The notes beneath the pieces were generated by a model. That model did not search any database, was not told the origin of the DNA, and was given only the letters and a program-made list of their open reading frames with translations. This document shows positions 1 through 10,431 of a stretch of DNA of 64,000 nt, in pieces; position 1 is the first letter of the stretch; each line of letters starts with the position of its first letter. The stretch covers positions 1 to 64,000 of the forward strand of contig JADFSP010000003.1 of NCBI GenBank assembly GCA_022560695.1, given 5' to 3'. The stretch is from Pseudomonadota bacterium. Lineage in GTDB: Bacteria > Pseudomonadota > Gammaproteobacteria > Steroidobacterales > Woeseiaceae. The position numbers were made by a program, and so were the translations under genes.

Positions 1-460
1 CCGGCACGTTGAAATCGCCGTGTGCGTCGATAAAAACCAGGCCAACCCGGCGGGCGTTGCCGTCTGAGTCATACGTCAGGCCGGCAAGCATGCCGAGCAG
101 GTCGTTGCAGTTGGCCTCCAGCCCAACAGTTAAAAGGCCGTCCTGCAAGCCGTCGCGGACGACAGCGGCGAAATTGGCGTTCGCCAACGCCATACGATTC
201 CATGCGCCGTACTGCTTTTCCTGTTCCTCGTTCAGGCGAATATCTTGTACCGGCCGCGCCAGTTCGCCGCCCCACTCAGCGATGAGTCGTTCCAGACCCG
301 CCGCATGGATGTAATCCGGGTTCAACGATATCTCGGGGACATTTCGAGAACCGCCATAAGGGTTCTTGATGACGTCGACTTTGACCTTGTCTGCACCGTG
401 GACAGCCAATGGCAGTACGGCGATCAAAAGAGCAGTAGATAAAGCAGGAAGATAGCGCAC
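1..460 (-). CDS. Arginase/agmatinase-family ureohydrolase, secreted, partial (C-terminus beyond the window)
   Basis: The frame runs off the left edge, so only the N-terminal 153 residues are present. I start it at a GTG (458-460) because GGAG lies about 8 bases upstream and the first residues form a signal peptide (VRYLPALSTALLIAVLPLAVHGA). The visible mature part ends in GLVFIDAHGDFNVP; the D-A-H-G-D-x-N string is the manganese-binding signature of ureohydrolases (arginase, agmatinase, formimidoylglutamase), which remove urea or an analogue from guanidino compounds. Most bacterial members are cytoplasmic, so the export signal is unusual. A short hairpin (GCCTG/CAGGC, 485-500) lies in the leader. 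The substrate cannot be told from this part. Family call is good; function within the family is open. Confidence 0.8.
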   Translation of the reverse strand, partial: MRYLPALSTALLIAVLPLAVHGADKVKVDVIKNPYGGSRNVPEISLNPDYIHAAGLERLIAEWGGELARPVQDIRLNEEQEKQYGAWNRMALANANFAAVVRDGLQDGLLTVGLEANCNDLLGMLAGLTYDSDGNARRVGLVFIDAHGDFNVP

Positions 461-593
461 GAGAAACTCCGGGATGCTCGGATCGCCTGCCAGAACAGGC
501 TCCTGTATTTTCTTTTATTCGGTTCGGTGCATGATACTACTACCGAAGCGGCGAATACCCTGACACAGGGGGTCGGTATGGACCAAATATTGC

Positions 594-684
594 TGGCGGA
601 GAGAGAGGGATTCGAACCCTCGAAGGGGTATTAGCCCTTACTCCCTTAGCAGGGGAGCGCTTTCGACCACTCAGCCATCTCTCC
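594..684 (-). tRNA. serV: tRNA-Ser (anticodon GCU)
   Basis: On the minus strand the acceptor GGAGAGA (684-678) pairs with TCTCTCC (604-598), followed by discriminator G and an encoded CCA (596-594). The anticodon stem CTCCC/GGGAG holds the loop CTGCTAA, giving anticodon GCU, which reads AGC/AGU serine codons. The long variable arm (about 20 nt, AAGGGCUAAUACCCCUU) marks a class II tRNA, as expected for serine. The T-arm GAGGGTTCGAATCCCTC is intact. It sits downstream of csrA as in Escherichia coli and Pseudomonas. The 210 bases between it and csrA hold no gene I can support. Confidence 0.97.
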
Positions 685-895
685 GATACGTTCTATTCCT
701 GTGTTTGTTCGATCCGCCGAGAGAGGGATAGATTCGGCGCTTCGCTTATCCCTGAGGTTATGCCCTCATCTCGGAGACGATCATTCTACTAATGGTCAGT
801 CCGCATCAACCAGCAGAATAATTCCATAGTCCGCCTGCGAACTGCGGAGCGCATATTACTGATCGGAAAACGTGAGGTAAAGCCTGAATCGGGGC

Positions 896-1099
896 CTATC
901 CGCCCTCGTCAGCCTTGGCCGCCTCCTCGGCGGCTTTCTCGCTCTGGATCCGCTCGTAGATCTCTTCCCGGTGCACAGCAATTTCTTTCGGCGCGTTAAT
1001 ACCGATGCGCACCTGATTCCCTTTCACTCCGAGGATGGTGATCGTGACATCGCTCCCGATCATGATCGTCTCACCGGCGCGTCGCGTCAGAATCAGCAT
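896..1099 (-). CDS. csrA: Carbon storage regulator CsrA (RsmA)
   Basis: A 67-residue protein matching CsrA along its length: [10 protein letters not shown] at the start, then [13 protein letters not shown] and [11 protein letters not shown]. Leu4 and Arg44, the residues that contact GGA motifs in target mRNA leaders, are both present. CsrA is a homodimeric RNA-binding protein that represses or stabilises mRNAs, usually controlling carbon flux, motility and biofilm; it is antagonised by CsrB/RsmY-type small RNAs, none of which is in this window. The C-terminal tail after IQSEK is Ala/Glu-rich and variable in the family. A purine-rich AGGAG lies about 10 bases before the ATG. It follows alaS in the conserved recA-recX-alaS-csrA order. 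Confidence 0.98.
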   Translation of the reverse strand: MLILTRRAGETIMIGSDVTITILGVKGNQVRIGINAPKEIAVHREEIYERIQSEKAAEEAAKADEGG

Positions 1100-1254
1100 G
1101 ATTTCCTACTCCTGCCTGGCGAGGATCCAACCCCGTTCTAGTACGCGTCGTACATCCTTAAACCCTTGTAATTCTAGCTGATTTTCGGCCCGGATGCCCG
1201 CCACCGCCGCAACTCGCGTAATCTGCGGGCCGTGTCAGGATGTGGACAGTCGCG

Positions 1255-3861
1255 TCAGCGGAGTTGTTCCGCGACCCATGCGGACACCGATCCGAGCGCC
1301 TGATCGAGGGCATCGGGCTTGGTACCGCCCGCCTGGGCAAAGTCCGGCCGCCCGCCGCCCTTGCCGCCCACCAGTTCAGCGACGGGTTTGATCAGATCGC
1401 CGGCACGAATGCGATCCGTATTGTTTTTCGTCACACCGACCGCAAGACGTACTTTGCCACCGTCGACAGAGCCGACAACGACAATGGCATTCTGCAACTT
1501 GTCTTTGAAGTGATCCACAGCGTCGCGGAGCGTTTTCGCATCAGCACCGTCCATACGCGTCGCGAGCACCTTGATCCCGGCGATCTCCTGGACGTTGTCG
1601 GAGTGATCGGTTGCTTCGCCCATTACCAGCGCCTGCTTCGCGGCCGCGAGGTCCTTTTCGAGATCTTTGTTACGCTTCAAAAGCTGCTCAACTCTGGTCG
1701 CAGCCTTATCTGGCTGGCTGCGCAGCAATGCCGCAACGTCGTCCAGCGCACGCAAGCCTGCTTCGATCCAGGTCAGCGCGCCCCTGCCAGTCACGGCTTC
1801 GATGCGGCGTACACCGGATGCGATGCCACCTTCCGATGTAATCTTGAATACGCCGATGTCGCCAGTGCGATCGACATGCGTGCCGCCGCAAAGCTCGACC
1901 GAGAATGCGCCGAAGCGAAGCACGCGTACCTCGTCAGCGTACTTTTCGCCGAACAATGCAATGGCACCCGAGGCGACGGCATCGTCGTATTTCATCATGC
2001 GCGTTTCAGCTGCGACATTTGCCCGGACCTCGTCGTTGACAAGATCCTCTACCTGCTGCAGCTGTTCGGGCGACACTGCTTCGTAATGCGAGAAATCGAA
2101 ACGCAACCGGTCCGGCGCGACCAGCGAACCCTTCTGCACAACATGTTCACCGAGTATTCTGCGAAGCGCCGCGTGCATCAGATGGGTGGCCGAGTGATTC
2201 AGGCGAATTGCCTGGCGGCGTTCAGCATTGACTTGCGCATCGACCTTGTCACCAAGCTTGAACTTGCCACTTTGCAACGTACCGTAATGCACGATTGCCT
2301 TGCCGCTCTTTTGTGTGTCCGCAACTTCGAACGACGCTTTCCTGACTGACAGCGAACCCATGTCACCGACCTGACCACCACTTTCGGCGTAGAACGGCGT
2401 CGACGACAGGATGACGCCACCCTCATCACCGGCCACAAGCGATTTCACGGCCTTGCCACTCTTATATATGGCGACGACCTCTCCTGACCCCTGCGTGCCC
2501 TCGTACCCCGAGAATGCGCTTTCGGCGTCAGTCTTTAATGCAGCAACATTGACGACGCTGAATTTACTTGCGGCTCGCGCCCGATCCCGCTGTTGTCCCA
2601 TCGCTTGCTCAAATCCTTGTTCGTCGATCGTCAGGCCTCGTTCGCGCGCGATGTCGGCCGTCAGGTCGAGCGGAAATCCGTAAGTATCGTAGAGCTTGAA
2701 TACGACCTCGCCCGGAATTTCCTTGCTATCAAGATTGTCAATGGCTGACTCGAGCATCTCCATGCCCTGGTCGAGTGTCTCGGCAAATCGAGCGCCCTCT
2801 TTCTCGAGCACTTTCTCGACATGCGCCTGCGCCTTGACGAGTTCGGGATACGCGCCGCCCATTTCTTTGGCGAGAGGTGCGACAAGTTTATGAAAGAAAA
2901 GCTCATTCTGTCCCAGTTGTTTGCCATGGCGGATGGCGCGCCGAATTATGCGCCGAAGCACATAGCCCCTGCCCTCGTTGCCCGGCAGCACTCCGTCGAC
3001 AATCAGGAAAGCGCACGCGCGGATGTGATCGGCGATCACATTCAGGGAACTGGAGCCGTCATTCTTGACGCCCAGCGTCCTGGCGACAGCGTGGATGAGA
3101 TTCGCAAACAGGTCGATCTCGTAATTGCTATGCACGCCCTGCATGACGGCTGCGATGCGCTCGAGTCCCATGCCCGTGTCCACCGATGGCTTCGGCAGTG
3201 GCGTCATCTTGCCGTCAGCGGATCGATCGAATTGCATGAACACCAGGTTCCAGATTTCGACGTACCGATCGCCTTGCGCATCGGGTGAGTCCGGCGGGTC
3301 ACCAGCAACGCTGGGGCCATGATCGTAGAATATCTCGCTGCACGGCCCGCAAGGCCCCGTATCCCCCATCGACCAGAAGTTGTCCTTCTCGCCCATGCGT
3401 GCAAAACGCTTCGGGTCAACCTCGATATCCTTCAGCCAGATATCGGCGGCCTCGTCATCGTTGTCATACACGGTGACCCAAAGCCTGTCGGCCGGCAATC
3501 CAAGTACTTCGGTCAGGAACTCCCACGCATACCTGATCGCATCGCGCTTGAAGTAATCGCCGAAACTGAAGTTGCCGAGCATTTCGAAAAACGTGTGGTG
3601 CCGCGCTGTATAGCCAACGTTCTCGAGATCGTTGTGCTTGCCTCCTGCACGGACACAGCGCTGCGATGTTGCGGCTCGATCGTAACTGCGCTTGTCTTGG
3701 CCGAGAAAGACGTCTTTGAATTGCACCATGCCAGAGTTCGTAAACAGCAACGTCGGGTCGTTGCCGGGCACAAGGGGCGAGCTCGCAACGATTTCGTGCC
3801 CGCGCTCGCGGAAGAAGTCCAGGAAGGCCTGGCGCAACTCGTTGCTGTTCATGGATTTCAT
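1255..3861 (-). CDS. alaS: Alanine--tRNA ligase
   Basis: An 868-residue class II synthetase that charges tRNA-Ala and edits Ser/Gly mischarging in the cytoplasm. The catalytic domain starts with [16 protein letters not shown] and contains the dimer-free AlaRS core ([28 protein letters not shown]). The editing domain carries the zinc site HSATHLMH (residues near 565) and [13 protein letters not shown] (near 670). The C-terminal C-Ala/DHHA1 domain follows a coiled coil and ends [14 protein letters not shown]. Length is normal. The first ATG is used; a second at codon 4 is equally plausible, and neither has a clear Shine-Dalgarno. It lies 73 bases after recX and 155 bases before csrA, consistent with a shared transcript plus an internal csrA promoter. 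Confidence 0.98.
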   Translation of the reverse strand: MKSMNSNELRQAFLDFFRERGHEIVASSPLVPGNDPTLLFTNSGMVQFKDVFLGQDKRSYDRAATSQRCVRAGGKHNDLENVGYTARHHTFFEMLGNFSFGDYFKRDAIRYAWEFLTEVLGLPADRLWVTVYDNDDEAADIWLKDIEVDPKRFARMGEKDNFWSMGDTGPCGPCSEIFYDHGPSVAGDPPDSPDAQGDRYVEIWNLVFMQFDRSADGKMTPLPKPSVDTGMGLERIAAVMQGVHSNYEIDLFANLIHAVARTLGVKNDGSSSLNVIADHIRACAFLIVDGVLPGNEGRGYVLRRIIRRAIRHGKQLGQNELFFHKLVAPLAKEMGGAYPELVKAQAHVEKVLEKEGARFAETLDQGMEMLESAIDNLDSKEIPGEVVFKLYDTYGFPLDLTADIARERGLTIDEQGFEQAMGQQRDRARAASKFSVVNVAALKTDAESAFSGYEGTQGSGEVVAIYKSGKAVKSLVAGDEGGVILSSTPFYAESGGQVGDMGSLSVRKASFEVADTQKSGKAIVHYGTLQSGKFKLGDKVDAQVNAERRQAIRLNHSATHLMHAALRRILGEHVVQKGSLVAPDRLRFDFSHYEAVSPEQLQQVEDLVNDEVRANVAAETRMMKYDDAVASGAIALFGEKYADEVRVLRFGAFSVELCGGTHVDRTGDIGVFKITSEGGIASGVRRIEAVTGRGALTWIEAGLRALDDVAALLRSQPDKAATRVEQLLKRNKDLEKDLAAAKQALVMGEATDHSDNVQEIAGIKVLATRMDGADAKTLRDAVDHFKDKLQNAIVVVGSVDGGKVRLAVGVTKNNTDRIRAGDLIKPVAELVGGKGGGRPDFAQAGGTKPDALDQALGSVSAWVAEQLR

Positions 3862-3934
3862 TGAATCTAGATCTGTGCCGGTGAGGCGAAGTCAACCACG
3901 GTAGTGTACGGGACTTGCCAGCCGGGATTAAGCG

Positions 3935-4459
3935 CTAATCGTCGTCTCCCCCGACCGCCGCCTGGATGTGGTCGTGTTCGAAGCCCCGGTATTGAAGAAA
4001 GCGCATCTGGCGAGCCTTCTCCTTGAAGTCGGTTGGCAAGCCTGTGCCGAACTTTTTGTGCCTGACCTCGCGAGCAAGCTCGTGCCAGTTCTGGCCGCTC
4101 TGAGTGAGGACTTCCGCGACCAGGGCGCTCGCTATACCGCGCTGGCGGAGGTCCGCACGCACGACCACGGGTCCCTTGCCCTGATGGATGCGTGACTGGA
4201 CGAAGCTGCCGACAAAGCGGCGGTCGTCCTGCAGATTGTCCCTCCTGAGCTTTTCGACAGCCGCGCCGGCCACATCGGGCAAGAACCCCGCAGTCTCGAG
4301 TTTGATGCACAATTCCCGGTGCCCGTACTCACGCCGCGCGAGATAGTTCATCGCCTTTCGACGGGCTTCGGTGGGACTGGCGTAGCGATCGTCCTCGAGC
4401 GGCGGGACGAGTTCTTCGATTACGTCATGAATGGTGGGTTTATTGGGCACGGCGACCAT
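3935..4459 (-). CDS. recX: Regulatory protein RecX
   Basis: A 174-residue protein with the three-helix RecX repeats: ARRKAMNYLARREYGHRELCIKLE, then DDRRFVGSFVQSRIHQGKGPVVVRADLRQRGI, then a final repeat ending AVGGD. RecX binds within the groove of RecA filaments and blocks their extension, damping recombination and the SOS response. It lies directly downstream of recA, the usual arrangement. The 110-bp gap to recA contains a REP-like element (4475-4533) that could attenuate or process the recA-recX transcript, keeping RecX lower than RecA; that regulatory reading is inference. Confidence 0.95.
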   Translation of the reverse strand: MVAVPNKPTIHDVIEELVPPLEDDRYASPTEARRKAMNYLARREYGHRELCIKLETAGFLPDVAGAAVEKLRRDNLQDDRRFVGSFVQSRIHQGKGPVVVRADLRQRGIASALVAEVLTQSGQNWHELAREVRHKKFGTGLPTDFKEKARQMRFLQYRGFEHDHIQAAVGGDDD

Positions 4460-4474
4460 CGCTCATCATATCGC

Positions 4475-4533
4475 AGGAGGGCCTTTAGGCCCGAATGGGT
4501 AGGTGCCCTGTAGTGGCTAAACCCGCTCCTACA
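4475..4533. repeat. REP-like intergenic element, type B (copy 1)
   Basis: A 59-bp element between recX and recA. It begins AGGAGGGCC, contains the hairpin GGGCCtttaGGCCC and the string CCCGAATGGGTA..CCCTGTAGTGGCTAAA, and ends CCGCTCCTACA. Its ends are inverted (AGGAG / CTCCT). Close copies occur at 38159-38211 and in the right half of the mutS-aspS intergenic region (10500-10543). This is the pattern of REP sequences mobilised by RAYT transposases; no transposase is in the window. Confidence 0.75.
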
Positions 4534-4569
4534 TAATCGCTGACAAATATCCCGTGGCCGGCGGTGGCG

Positions 4570-5610
4570 CTACGCCTCCTGCGCGACCGCTTCTTTCTTG
4601 TCACCAGCTGCCTTGACCGATTTCGGCAACAGCTCCGCACGAATCTTCTGCTCGATTTCGGCGGCGATTTCGGGATTCGTTTTCAGGAACTCGCGCACGT
4701 TCTCCTTGCCCTGGCCGATGCGATCATTCCCATAGCTGTACCACGAACCCGCCTTGTCGATGAAACCGTGTTCCACGCCGAGTTCGATAATTTCGCCAAG
4801 CCGCGAGATTCCCTCGTCATACAGGATTTCGAATTCCGCCATTTTGAACGGCGGCGAAACTTTGTTCTTGACGACTTTGACGCGCGTCTGGTTGCCGATG
4901 ATCTCGTCGCCTTTCTTGACCGCACCAATGCGGCGAATGTCGAGACGCACCGATGCGTAGAATTTCAGCGCGTTGCCACCCGTCGTCGTTTCCGGATTGC
5001 CGAATACGACACCAATCTTCATGCGAATTTGGTTGATAAAGATCACCATCGTGTTCGAGCGTTTGATATTGGCCGCGAGTTTTCTGAGCGCCTGTGACAT
5101 CAGGCGAGCCTGCAGCCCCATGTGCGAGTCGCCCATTTCACCTTCTATCTCCGCCTTCGGCGTCAGTGCCGCAACCGAGTCGATGACGATCACATCGATC
5201 GCCCCCGAGCGCACAAGCATGTCCGTGATCTCGAGCGCCTGCTCGCCCGTGTCGGGCTGCGAGACGAGCAACTCGTTAACATCGACACCCAATTTTTCGG
5301 CATAGGTTGGATCAAGCGCATGTTCTGCGTCGACGAAAGCTGCCGTGCCGCCGTTCTTTTGTGCCTCGGCGATAACCTGCAGCGTCAGCGTCGTCTTGCC
5401 CGATGCTTCCGGTCCGTAGATTTCGACAACCCGGCCCCTTGGCAGCCCGCCGATGCCGAGCGCGACATCGAGCCCGATCGAGCCCGTTGAGATGGTGTCC
5501 ATCTCCCTTGCACCCACATCATCGCCGAGGCGCATGACAGAGCCTTTGCCAAACTGCTTTTCAATCTGTCCCAGGGCCTGTGCGAGTGCTTTCTTGCGGT
5601 TGTCGTCCAT
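4570..5610 (-). CDS. recA: Recombinase RecA
   Basis: A 346-residue RecA. The frame extends further upstream, but homology starts at [20 protein letters not shown], so I use the ATG at 5608-5610. The Walker A motif GPEASGKTT is at residues 66-74; [20 protein letters not shown] is the DNA-binding loop 2 region; the acidic C-terminal tail is short. RecA forms filaments on single-stranded DNA, pairs homologous DNA and stimulates LexA self-cleavage. I see no CTGT-N8-ACAG LexA box in the 115 bases up to thpR, so SOS control is either through a different operator or from further upstream. The stop is TAG within GTAGCGCC, near a REP-like element. Confidence 0.99.
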   Translation of the reverse strand: MDDNRKKALAQALGQIEKQFGKGSVMRLGDDVGAREMDTISTGSIGLDVALGIGGLPRGRVVEIYGPEASGKTTLTLQVIAEAQKNGGTAAFVDAEHALDPTYAEKLGVDVNELLVSQPDTGEQALEITDMLVRSGAIDVIVIDSVAALTPKAEIEGEMGDSHMGLQARLMSQALRKLAANIKRSNTMVIFINQIRMKIGVVFGNPETTTGGNALKFYASVRLDIRRIGAVKKGDEIIGNQTRVKVVKNKVSPPFKMAEFEILYDEGISRLGEIIELGVEHGFIDKAGSWYSYGNDRIGQGKENVREFLKTNPEIAAEIEQKIRAELLPKSVKAAGDKKEAVAQEA

Positions 5611-5725
5611 CTCTTGTTTGCCATCCGAAGGGTGAGGTGAGACCGCCATTATTCCACAAAGCTCCGCGCAGGACAGCCGGCCATCCGTTCTCAATCGGGG
5701 CGTTGTGTGAAGAAAATCGTCGAAG

Positions 5726-6235
5726 TTATTGTTTCATTGGGCGGTATGCCGAGCCGCCCGGCTGCGATACGGAGTCGATGAGGTCGAAGTCCGACCACTC
5801 GGTCACCGCCGCTCGCGCCAAACGCTGCTCATCGAAGAACCGGGCGCCACGAAGCACCGTGATGTGGGGCAGGAATCGCCGCTTCTCGGTGCTGACGCCG
5901 AAGTCCGCGACCATGTTGGTCAGCGACGTTACAAGGCGCTTCAGTTCAGGTGGCACAGTACCCGCGACCAGGCAGGCCAGCCTGGGTCGTTTCCAGAACT
6001 CCAGGCGATCGAAACACAGGCGGAATGGTTCCACGGCAATGGTGGCCGCCTTGGCCTGTAACTCGGGGATCAAACGCCCGGAAAACTTGCCGATAAAGAC
6101 CAGTGTGACGTGCCAGGTGCCGCGATCAACCGGCGATCCGTCAACCAGCCCGACAACAGGGTCGATCGTATCGTGCAGCCGCTCGCGTTGCTTCTCTGAT
6201 GGCCACAGCGCAAAAAACAGCCTCTTGTGGCTCAC
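5726..6235 (-). CDS. thpR: RNA 2',3'-cyclic phosphodiesterase
   Basis: A 169-residue 2H phosphoesterase. The two signature tetrapeptides are HVTL (His42) and HITV (His124), placed as in ThpR/LigT, and the protein opens with the typical RLFFALWPS. The enzyme opens 2',3'-cyclic phosphates on RNA; its cellular role is not settled. The start is GTG, overlapping the pncC stop by 4 nt (GTGA), so it is probably co-translated with pncC. It separates pncC from recA, which are adjacent in enterics. Confidence 0.93.
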   Translation of the reverse strand: MSHKRLFFALWPSEKQRERLHDTIDPVVGLVDGSPVDRGTWHVTLVFIGKFSGRLIPELQAKAATIAVEPFRLCFDRLEFWKRPRLACLVAGTVPPELKRLVTSLTNMVADFGVSTEKRRFLPHITVLRGARFFDEQRLARAAVTEWSDFDLIDSVSQPGGSAYRPMKQ

Positions 6236-6735
6236 GTTTCAAGTCTCTCCTGCACGCCTCTCAAGGCGTGGACAACCGATTGCAGGCGAATGCGCTCACG
6301 GCTGCCCTCGAAATTTTGCCGGTCAGTATCGGTCGTGATGCCCGGCTTGCCGCGGACGGCCCACGCAAACCAGACCGTGCCGACCGGTTTGTCGTCGCTG
6401 CCGCCGTCGGGACCGGCAATACCGCTGACCGCAACACCGAGGTCGGCGCCGCTCAACCTCAGCGCGCCCTCTGCCATTTCCGCGACCGTGTCCGCGCTCA
6501 CAGCCCCGTGATCGATCAGGGTTTGGCTCCGGACTCCGAGCAAGGACTCCTTCGCGCCATTGCTATAGCTCACAATTCCATAGGCGAAACACGCAGAACT
6601 TCCCGGGATGTCCGTCAATGTCTTCGCGATCCAGCCGCCCGTGCACGACTCGGCCGTCGACAGCGTCTTGCCGGCCGCATTCAGAGCGATGACCAGTGCC
6701 TGTGCCAGGTCGTGGACTATTGTGTCTTCAGTCAT
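6232..6735 (-). CDS. pncC: Nicotinamide-nucleotide amidohydrolase (CinA C-terminal domain)
   Basis: A 167-residue single-domain PncC. The motif [11 protein letters not shown] (residues 27-37) and [12 protein letters not shown] are characteristic, followed by [20 protein letters not shown]. It deamidates NMN to nicotinate mononucleotide in NAD recycling. There is no N-terminal CinA/MoCF domain. I start at MTEDTIVHD (6735) rather than at an upstream ATG that lies inside the preceding gene; the two genes overlap by 8 bases. Its position upstream of recA is conserved across gammaproteobacteria. Confidence 0.95.
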   Translation of the reverse strand: MTEDTIVHDLAQALVIALNAAGKTLSTAESCTGGWIAKTLTDIPGSSACFAYGIVSYSNGAKESLLGVRSQTLIDHGAVSADTVAEMAEGALRLSGADLGVAVSGIAGPDGGSDDKPVGTVWFAWAVRGKPGITTDTDRQNFEGSRERIRLQSVVHALRGVQERLET

Positions 6736-7813
6736 CGCGCACCGACTCGTACACATCGATGTGCTGATTTGCCATCGAATCGATCGAAAATTCCTGCTGC
6801 ATCCTGATGCGGCCGGCTGCCCCGAACCGCTGCCTCATGTCATCGTCGTCGATGAGTGTGGTGATGGCGTTCTGCAACGCTTCGATATCCTCTGCCGGGA
6901 CGAGCAGACCGGTTTTCTCATGGGCGACCGCTTCTGCCAGGCCGCCGGCCTGAAATCCGACCACTGGCAAGCCGGCCGCAGCGGCCTTGAGGGTCGCAAC
7001 CCCCAATCCTTCGGCCAGCGCCGGGTGCACGAACAGATCGAAACAGGCTATGAAGTCGTCGAGATCCTCGCGAAATCCTGCGAATTGCACTGTGCTGCCC
7101 AGGCCCAGTGACGATGCCTGTGCGCGCAACTGGTTGCCGAGGTAGCCCTCGCCAAAGATGATCAGTCGTATTTGCCGATTGCCCTGACGCAACGCCGCCA
7201 TGGCTTGCAGCAGGTAGCGATGTCCTTTGCGCGGAATCAGTTGACCGGCCGCCGCCATGACAAACGCGTCGGTCGGCACGCCGAACTCAGCCCGAAACGC
7301 CTGACAATCGGGGCGCGCCCCCAGAGTCTCAGCATCGACCGCGCTGCGAATGACGGTCAGTCGTGCATCCTCGACGCCGCGGTCGCGAAGCACGTCGGCA
7401 ATGGCCTCGGAGATGGCGATGACTTTTCTGAAGGGCCGATACCGCAACGCAGCGACGAGCCGCATCTCGGTGTTGTCAACCCGCCGCGACACGACGGCCG
7501 GAACATCGGCGATGCTTGCCGCGAGACCACCCAGAAGGTCCGCGCCGCGGCGGCTGTGGCAGTGAACGATGTCCGGGCGCGATTCATTGAGGTATTGCGA
7601 CAGGCGATACGCGAACGGCAAATCCAGATCGCCGGCACAGAACAGGTTGCGTACCGGAATCGCCGCCGTGCGCGCCGCCGTGTCGACTCCCGAATCGGGC
7701 GGACAGACCAGGGTGCAGTCATGACCCATCCCCTTCAACGCCGTCATCAGATAGATAACTTGCTGTGGCCCACCGTAAAGATGGCGCCCGGTTTCGACAT
7801 GCAGTATTTTCAT
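6728..7813 (-). CDS. Glycosyltransferase family 4 protein
   Basis: A 361-residue GT-B glycosyltransferase. The N-terminal half opens [20 protein letters not shown], typical of GT4; the C-terminal half has the donor-binding core [16 protein letters not shown] and [13 protein letters not shown]. The EX7E motif is atypical: [19 protein letters not shown] has Glu268 but Lys276 where a second Glu normally binds the nucleotide-sugar ribose. No signal peptide or membrane segment is seen. I start at M(7813); upstream ATGs would extend into the mutS divergent region. It overlaps pncC by 8 bases but is functionally unrelated to its neighbours. Acceptor and sugar are unknown; lipopolysaccharide or exopolysaccharide synthesis is the usual setting. 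Confidence 0.88.
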   Translation of the reverse strand: MKILHVETGRHLYGGPQQVIYLMTALKGMGHDCTLVCPPDSGVDTAARTAAIPVRNLFCAGDLDLPFAYRLSQYLNESRPDIVHCHSRRGADLLGGLAASIADVPAVVSRRVDNTEMRLVAALRYRPFRKVIAISEAIADVLRDRGVEDARLTVIRSAVDAETLGARPDCQAFRAEFGVPTDAFVMAAAGQLIPRKGHRYLLQAMAALRQGNRQIRLIIFGEGYLGNQLRAQASSLGLGSTVQFAGFREDLDDFIACFDLFVHPALAEGLGVATLKAAAAGLPVVGFQAGGLAEAVAHEKTGLLVPAEDIEALQNAITTLIDDDDMRQRFGAAGRIRMQQEFSIDSMANQHIDVYESVRDD

Positions 7814-7872
7814 TATCCGATAGACAACAAGCCGTGTCTCCCGGCACATGATAGCCTGAAAAACAAGCATCG

Positions 7873-10431
7873 ATGAGCGCCAACGTCACTCCCGTGCACA
7901 CGCCGATGATGCGCCAGTACTTGCGCATCAAGGCCGACCATCCGGATATGCTCGTGTTTTACCGCATGGGCGATTTCTACGAGCTGTTTTACGGTGACGC
8001 CGAGCGGGCGGCATCCCTGCTCGACATCACGCTGACGTCCCGCGGCAAGTCGGGGGGCAACCCGATTCCAATGGCTGGCGTGCCCTATCACGCGATCGAG
8101 GGCTATCTCGCCAAGCTCGTCAGGAAGGGTGAGTCCGTCGCCATTTGTGAGCAAATTGGCGACCCGGCCACGAGCAAGGGTCCGGTTGAGCGCAGGGTGA
8201 CGCGCATCGTCACGCCCGGGACGCTGACCGACGAGGCGCTACTCGCCGAGAACCGCGACAACCTCGTCGCGGCCGTGTTTGCCGACGCCCAGGGCATCGG
8301 CATCGCCTGGCTCGATCTCGCAGGCGGGCGCTTTCGCCTCACCGAGGTGCCAAATGCCGAGGCCCTGGCGGGCGAGGTCGAACGCCTGCATCCGGCTGAA
8401 CTCATCGTTGACGAGGAGCAACATCTCGGCGAGCCGTTCGCCGCAGCGATTCGCGTCACACGCCGCCCGCCGTGGCATTTCGAACTCGACAGCGCGACGC
8501 GCCTGCTGTGCTCGCAATTCGCCACACGGAACCTGAGTGGTTTCGGCTGCGATGAATTTCCACGCGGTGTCGCGGCAGCCGGCGCTTTGCTGCAGTACGT
8601 CACGGACACGCAGAAAGCATCGCTGCCGCACCTGCAGTCCATTACGGCCGAACGGCACGACGACGCCGTCATCATGGACGGCCCAACGCGCCGCAACCTC
8701 GAACTCGAGGCATCGTTGAGCGGACACGACCAGCACACGCTGGCCGGTGTTATGGATCATTGCCGGAGCCCGATGGGCAGCCGTCTTCTGCGTCGCTGGA
8801 TCCAGCGGCCGCTGCGCGATGCCGAGGTGCTGCGCGCGCGCCACCAGGCAGTTGAAGCGCTGGCTGATACCGGTACAGGCGGTGATCTGCAGCACTTGTT
8901 GAATGGCATCGGCGACATCGAGAGGATCTTGTCTCGCGTCGCATTGCGCTCGGCGCGACCGCGCGACCTGCGACAGCTTGCAGAAACTTTGTCACGTCTT
9001 CCGGAACTGCGCCAGCAGCTCGCGACTCTCGAATCGCCATTGCTGCAAGCGATGCACGACGACATTGGCGAGCACCGCCGCGAGCAGGACCTTCTGCGGC
9101 TGGCCATTGTCGACAACCCGCCGATGCTGATACGCGAAGGCGGCGTCATTGCCGAGGGTTTTGATAGCGAACTCGACGACCTGCGCGCAATCGCGGCCAA
9201 CGCCAATCAGTTCCTGCTGGATCTCGAAACGCGCGAGAAGCAGCGCACTGGAATCGCGAAGCTGAAACTCGGCTACAACCGGGTACACGGCTATTACATC
9301 GAGATCAGCAAGGCTCAGGCCCATAAGGCGCCAGTGGAATACATACGGCGCCAAACATTGAAAGGCGCCGAGCGCTACATCACGCCTGAACTCAAGGAAT
9401 TCGAAGACAAGGTACTCGGTGCACGCGAGCGAGCACTCGCGCGCGAGAAACATCTCTATGACGGGCTACTCGATCGACTGCACGAGGTTCTCTCCGAGCT
9501 ACAGCGATCCGCCCGCGCGTTAGCCAAGCTCGACGTGCTGACGTGTTTCGCCGAACGCGCCGTGAGCCTGCGATTGACCAAGCCCGAGATCACGGACGCG
9601 CCGTGTATCGAAATCGAGGGCGGGCGACACCTCGTCGTCGAACAGGTCATCGACACACCCTTTGTTGCGAATGACCTGTCACTGGCTACGACGAAACGAC
9701 TGTTGGTCATCACGGGACCCAACATGGGTGGCAAGTCGACCTACATGCGGCAAACCGCGTTGATTGTAATTCTTGCGCACATTGGGAGCTTCGTGCCGGC
9801 GGATCGACTGCGTATCGGGCCGATCGATCGCATCTTCACGCGCATCGGCGCATCGGACGATCTTGCTGGCGGGCGCTCGACGTTCATGGTCGAAATGACC
9901 GAGACCGCGACGATACTCAACAATGCGACAGAGCAGAGCCTCGTGCTCATGGACGAAATCGGCCGCGGGACGAGTACGTTCGACGGCCTGTCACTGGCGT
10001 GGGCCGCAGCACATTACATGGGTGAAACATCGCGTGCGTTCACACTTTTTGCTACGCACTATTTCGAACTCACGGCGCTCGCACAGGAACTCACCAGTTG
10101 CAGCAACGTGCACCTCGATGCCACCGAGCACGACGGACAATTGGTGTTCCTGCATGCCGTCAAACCCGGACCGGCAAATCAAAGCTATGGTCTGCAGGTA
10201 GCCGCGCTGGCCGGCATCCCGCGTGAAGTCATCCGGCGCGCCAAATTGTACCTGAGTACGCTCGAGTCGCAACAGGCCGCACAGGTGCAGAGTCCGCAGG
10301 GGCAGTTGCCGCTGGTGCCCGCGAGCGAAGATTCGTACGACGAGCTACACGATGCGGTCGACGATCTCGACCCCGACATGATGTCGCCACGTGAAGCGCT
10401 TGGTGCGCTGTACAAACTCAAAGATTTGTAG
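7873..10431 (+). CDS. mutS: DNA mismatch repair protein MutS
   Basis: An 852-residue MutS. The mismatch-binding motif GDFYELF places Phe35 and Glu37 at the expected wedge positions; the connector, lever and clamp follow; the ATPase has Walker [11 protein letters not shown] (near 614-623) and the signature [14 protein letters not shown] and Walker [13 protein letters not shown]. MutS recognises base mismatches and small loops and recruits MutL. Neither MutL nor MutH is in this window. Divergent from the glycosyltransferase with a 59-bp gap. The TAG stop (10429-10431) is embedded in the terminal GTAGGA of a REP-like element. Confidence 0.99.
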   Translation: MSANVTPVHTPMMRQYLRIKADHPDMLVFYRMGDFYELFYGDAERAASLLDITLTSRGKSGGNPIPMAGVPYHAIEGYLAKLVRKGESVAICEQIGDPATSKGPVERRVTRIVTPGTLTDEALLAENRDNLVAAVFADAQGIGIAWLDLAGGRFRLTEVPNAEALAGEVERLHPAELIVDEEQHLGEPFAAAIRVTRRPPWHFELDSATRLLCSQFATRNLSGFGCDEFPRGVAAAGALLQYVTDTQKASLPHLQSITAERHDDAVIMDGPTRRNLELEASLSGHDQHTLAGVMDHCRSPMGSRLLRRWIQRPLRDAEVLRARHQAVEALADTGTGGDLQHLLNGIGDIERILSRVALRSARPRDLRQLAETLSRLPELRQQLATLESPLLQAMHDDIGEHRREQDLLRLAIVDNPPMLIREGGVIAEGFDSELDDLRAIAANANQFLLDLETREKQRTGIAKLKLGYNRVHGYYIEISKAQAHKAPVEYIRRQTLKGAERYITPELKEFEDKVLGARERALAREKHLYDGLLDRLHEVLSELQRSARALAKLDVLTCFAERAVSLRLTKPEITDAPCIEIEGGRHLVVEQVIDTPFVANDLSLATTKRLLVITGPNMGGKSTYMRQTALIVILAHIGSFVPADRLRIGPIDRIFTRIGASDDLAGGRSTFMVEMTETATILNNATEQSLVLMDEIGRGTSTFDGLSLAWAAAHYMGETSRAFTLFATHYFELTALAQELTSCSNVHLDATEHDGQLVFLHAVKPGPANQSYGLQVAALAGIPREVIRRAKLYLSTLESQQAAQVQSPQGQLPLVPASEDSYDELHDAVDDLDPDMMSPREALGALYKLKDL

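Noticed and set aside
1240..2349. A 369-codon open frame on the plus strand
   Set aside because: Wholly antisense to alaS, with no recognisable domain; it is a by-product of GC-rich codon use in alaS.
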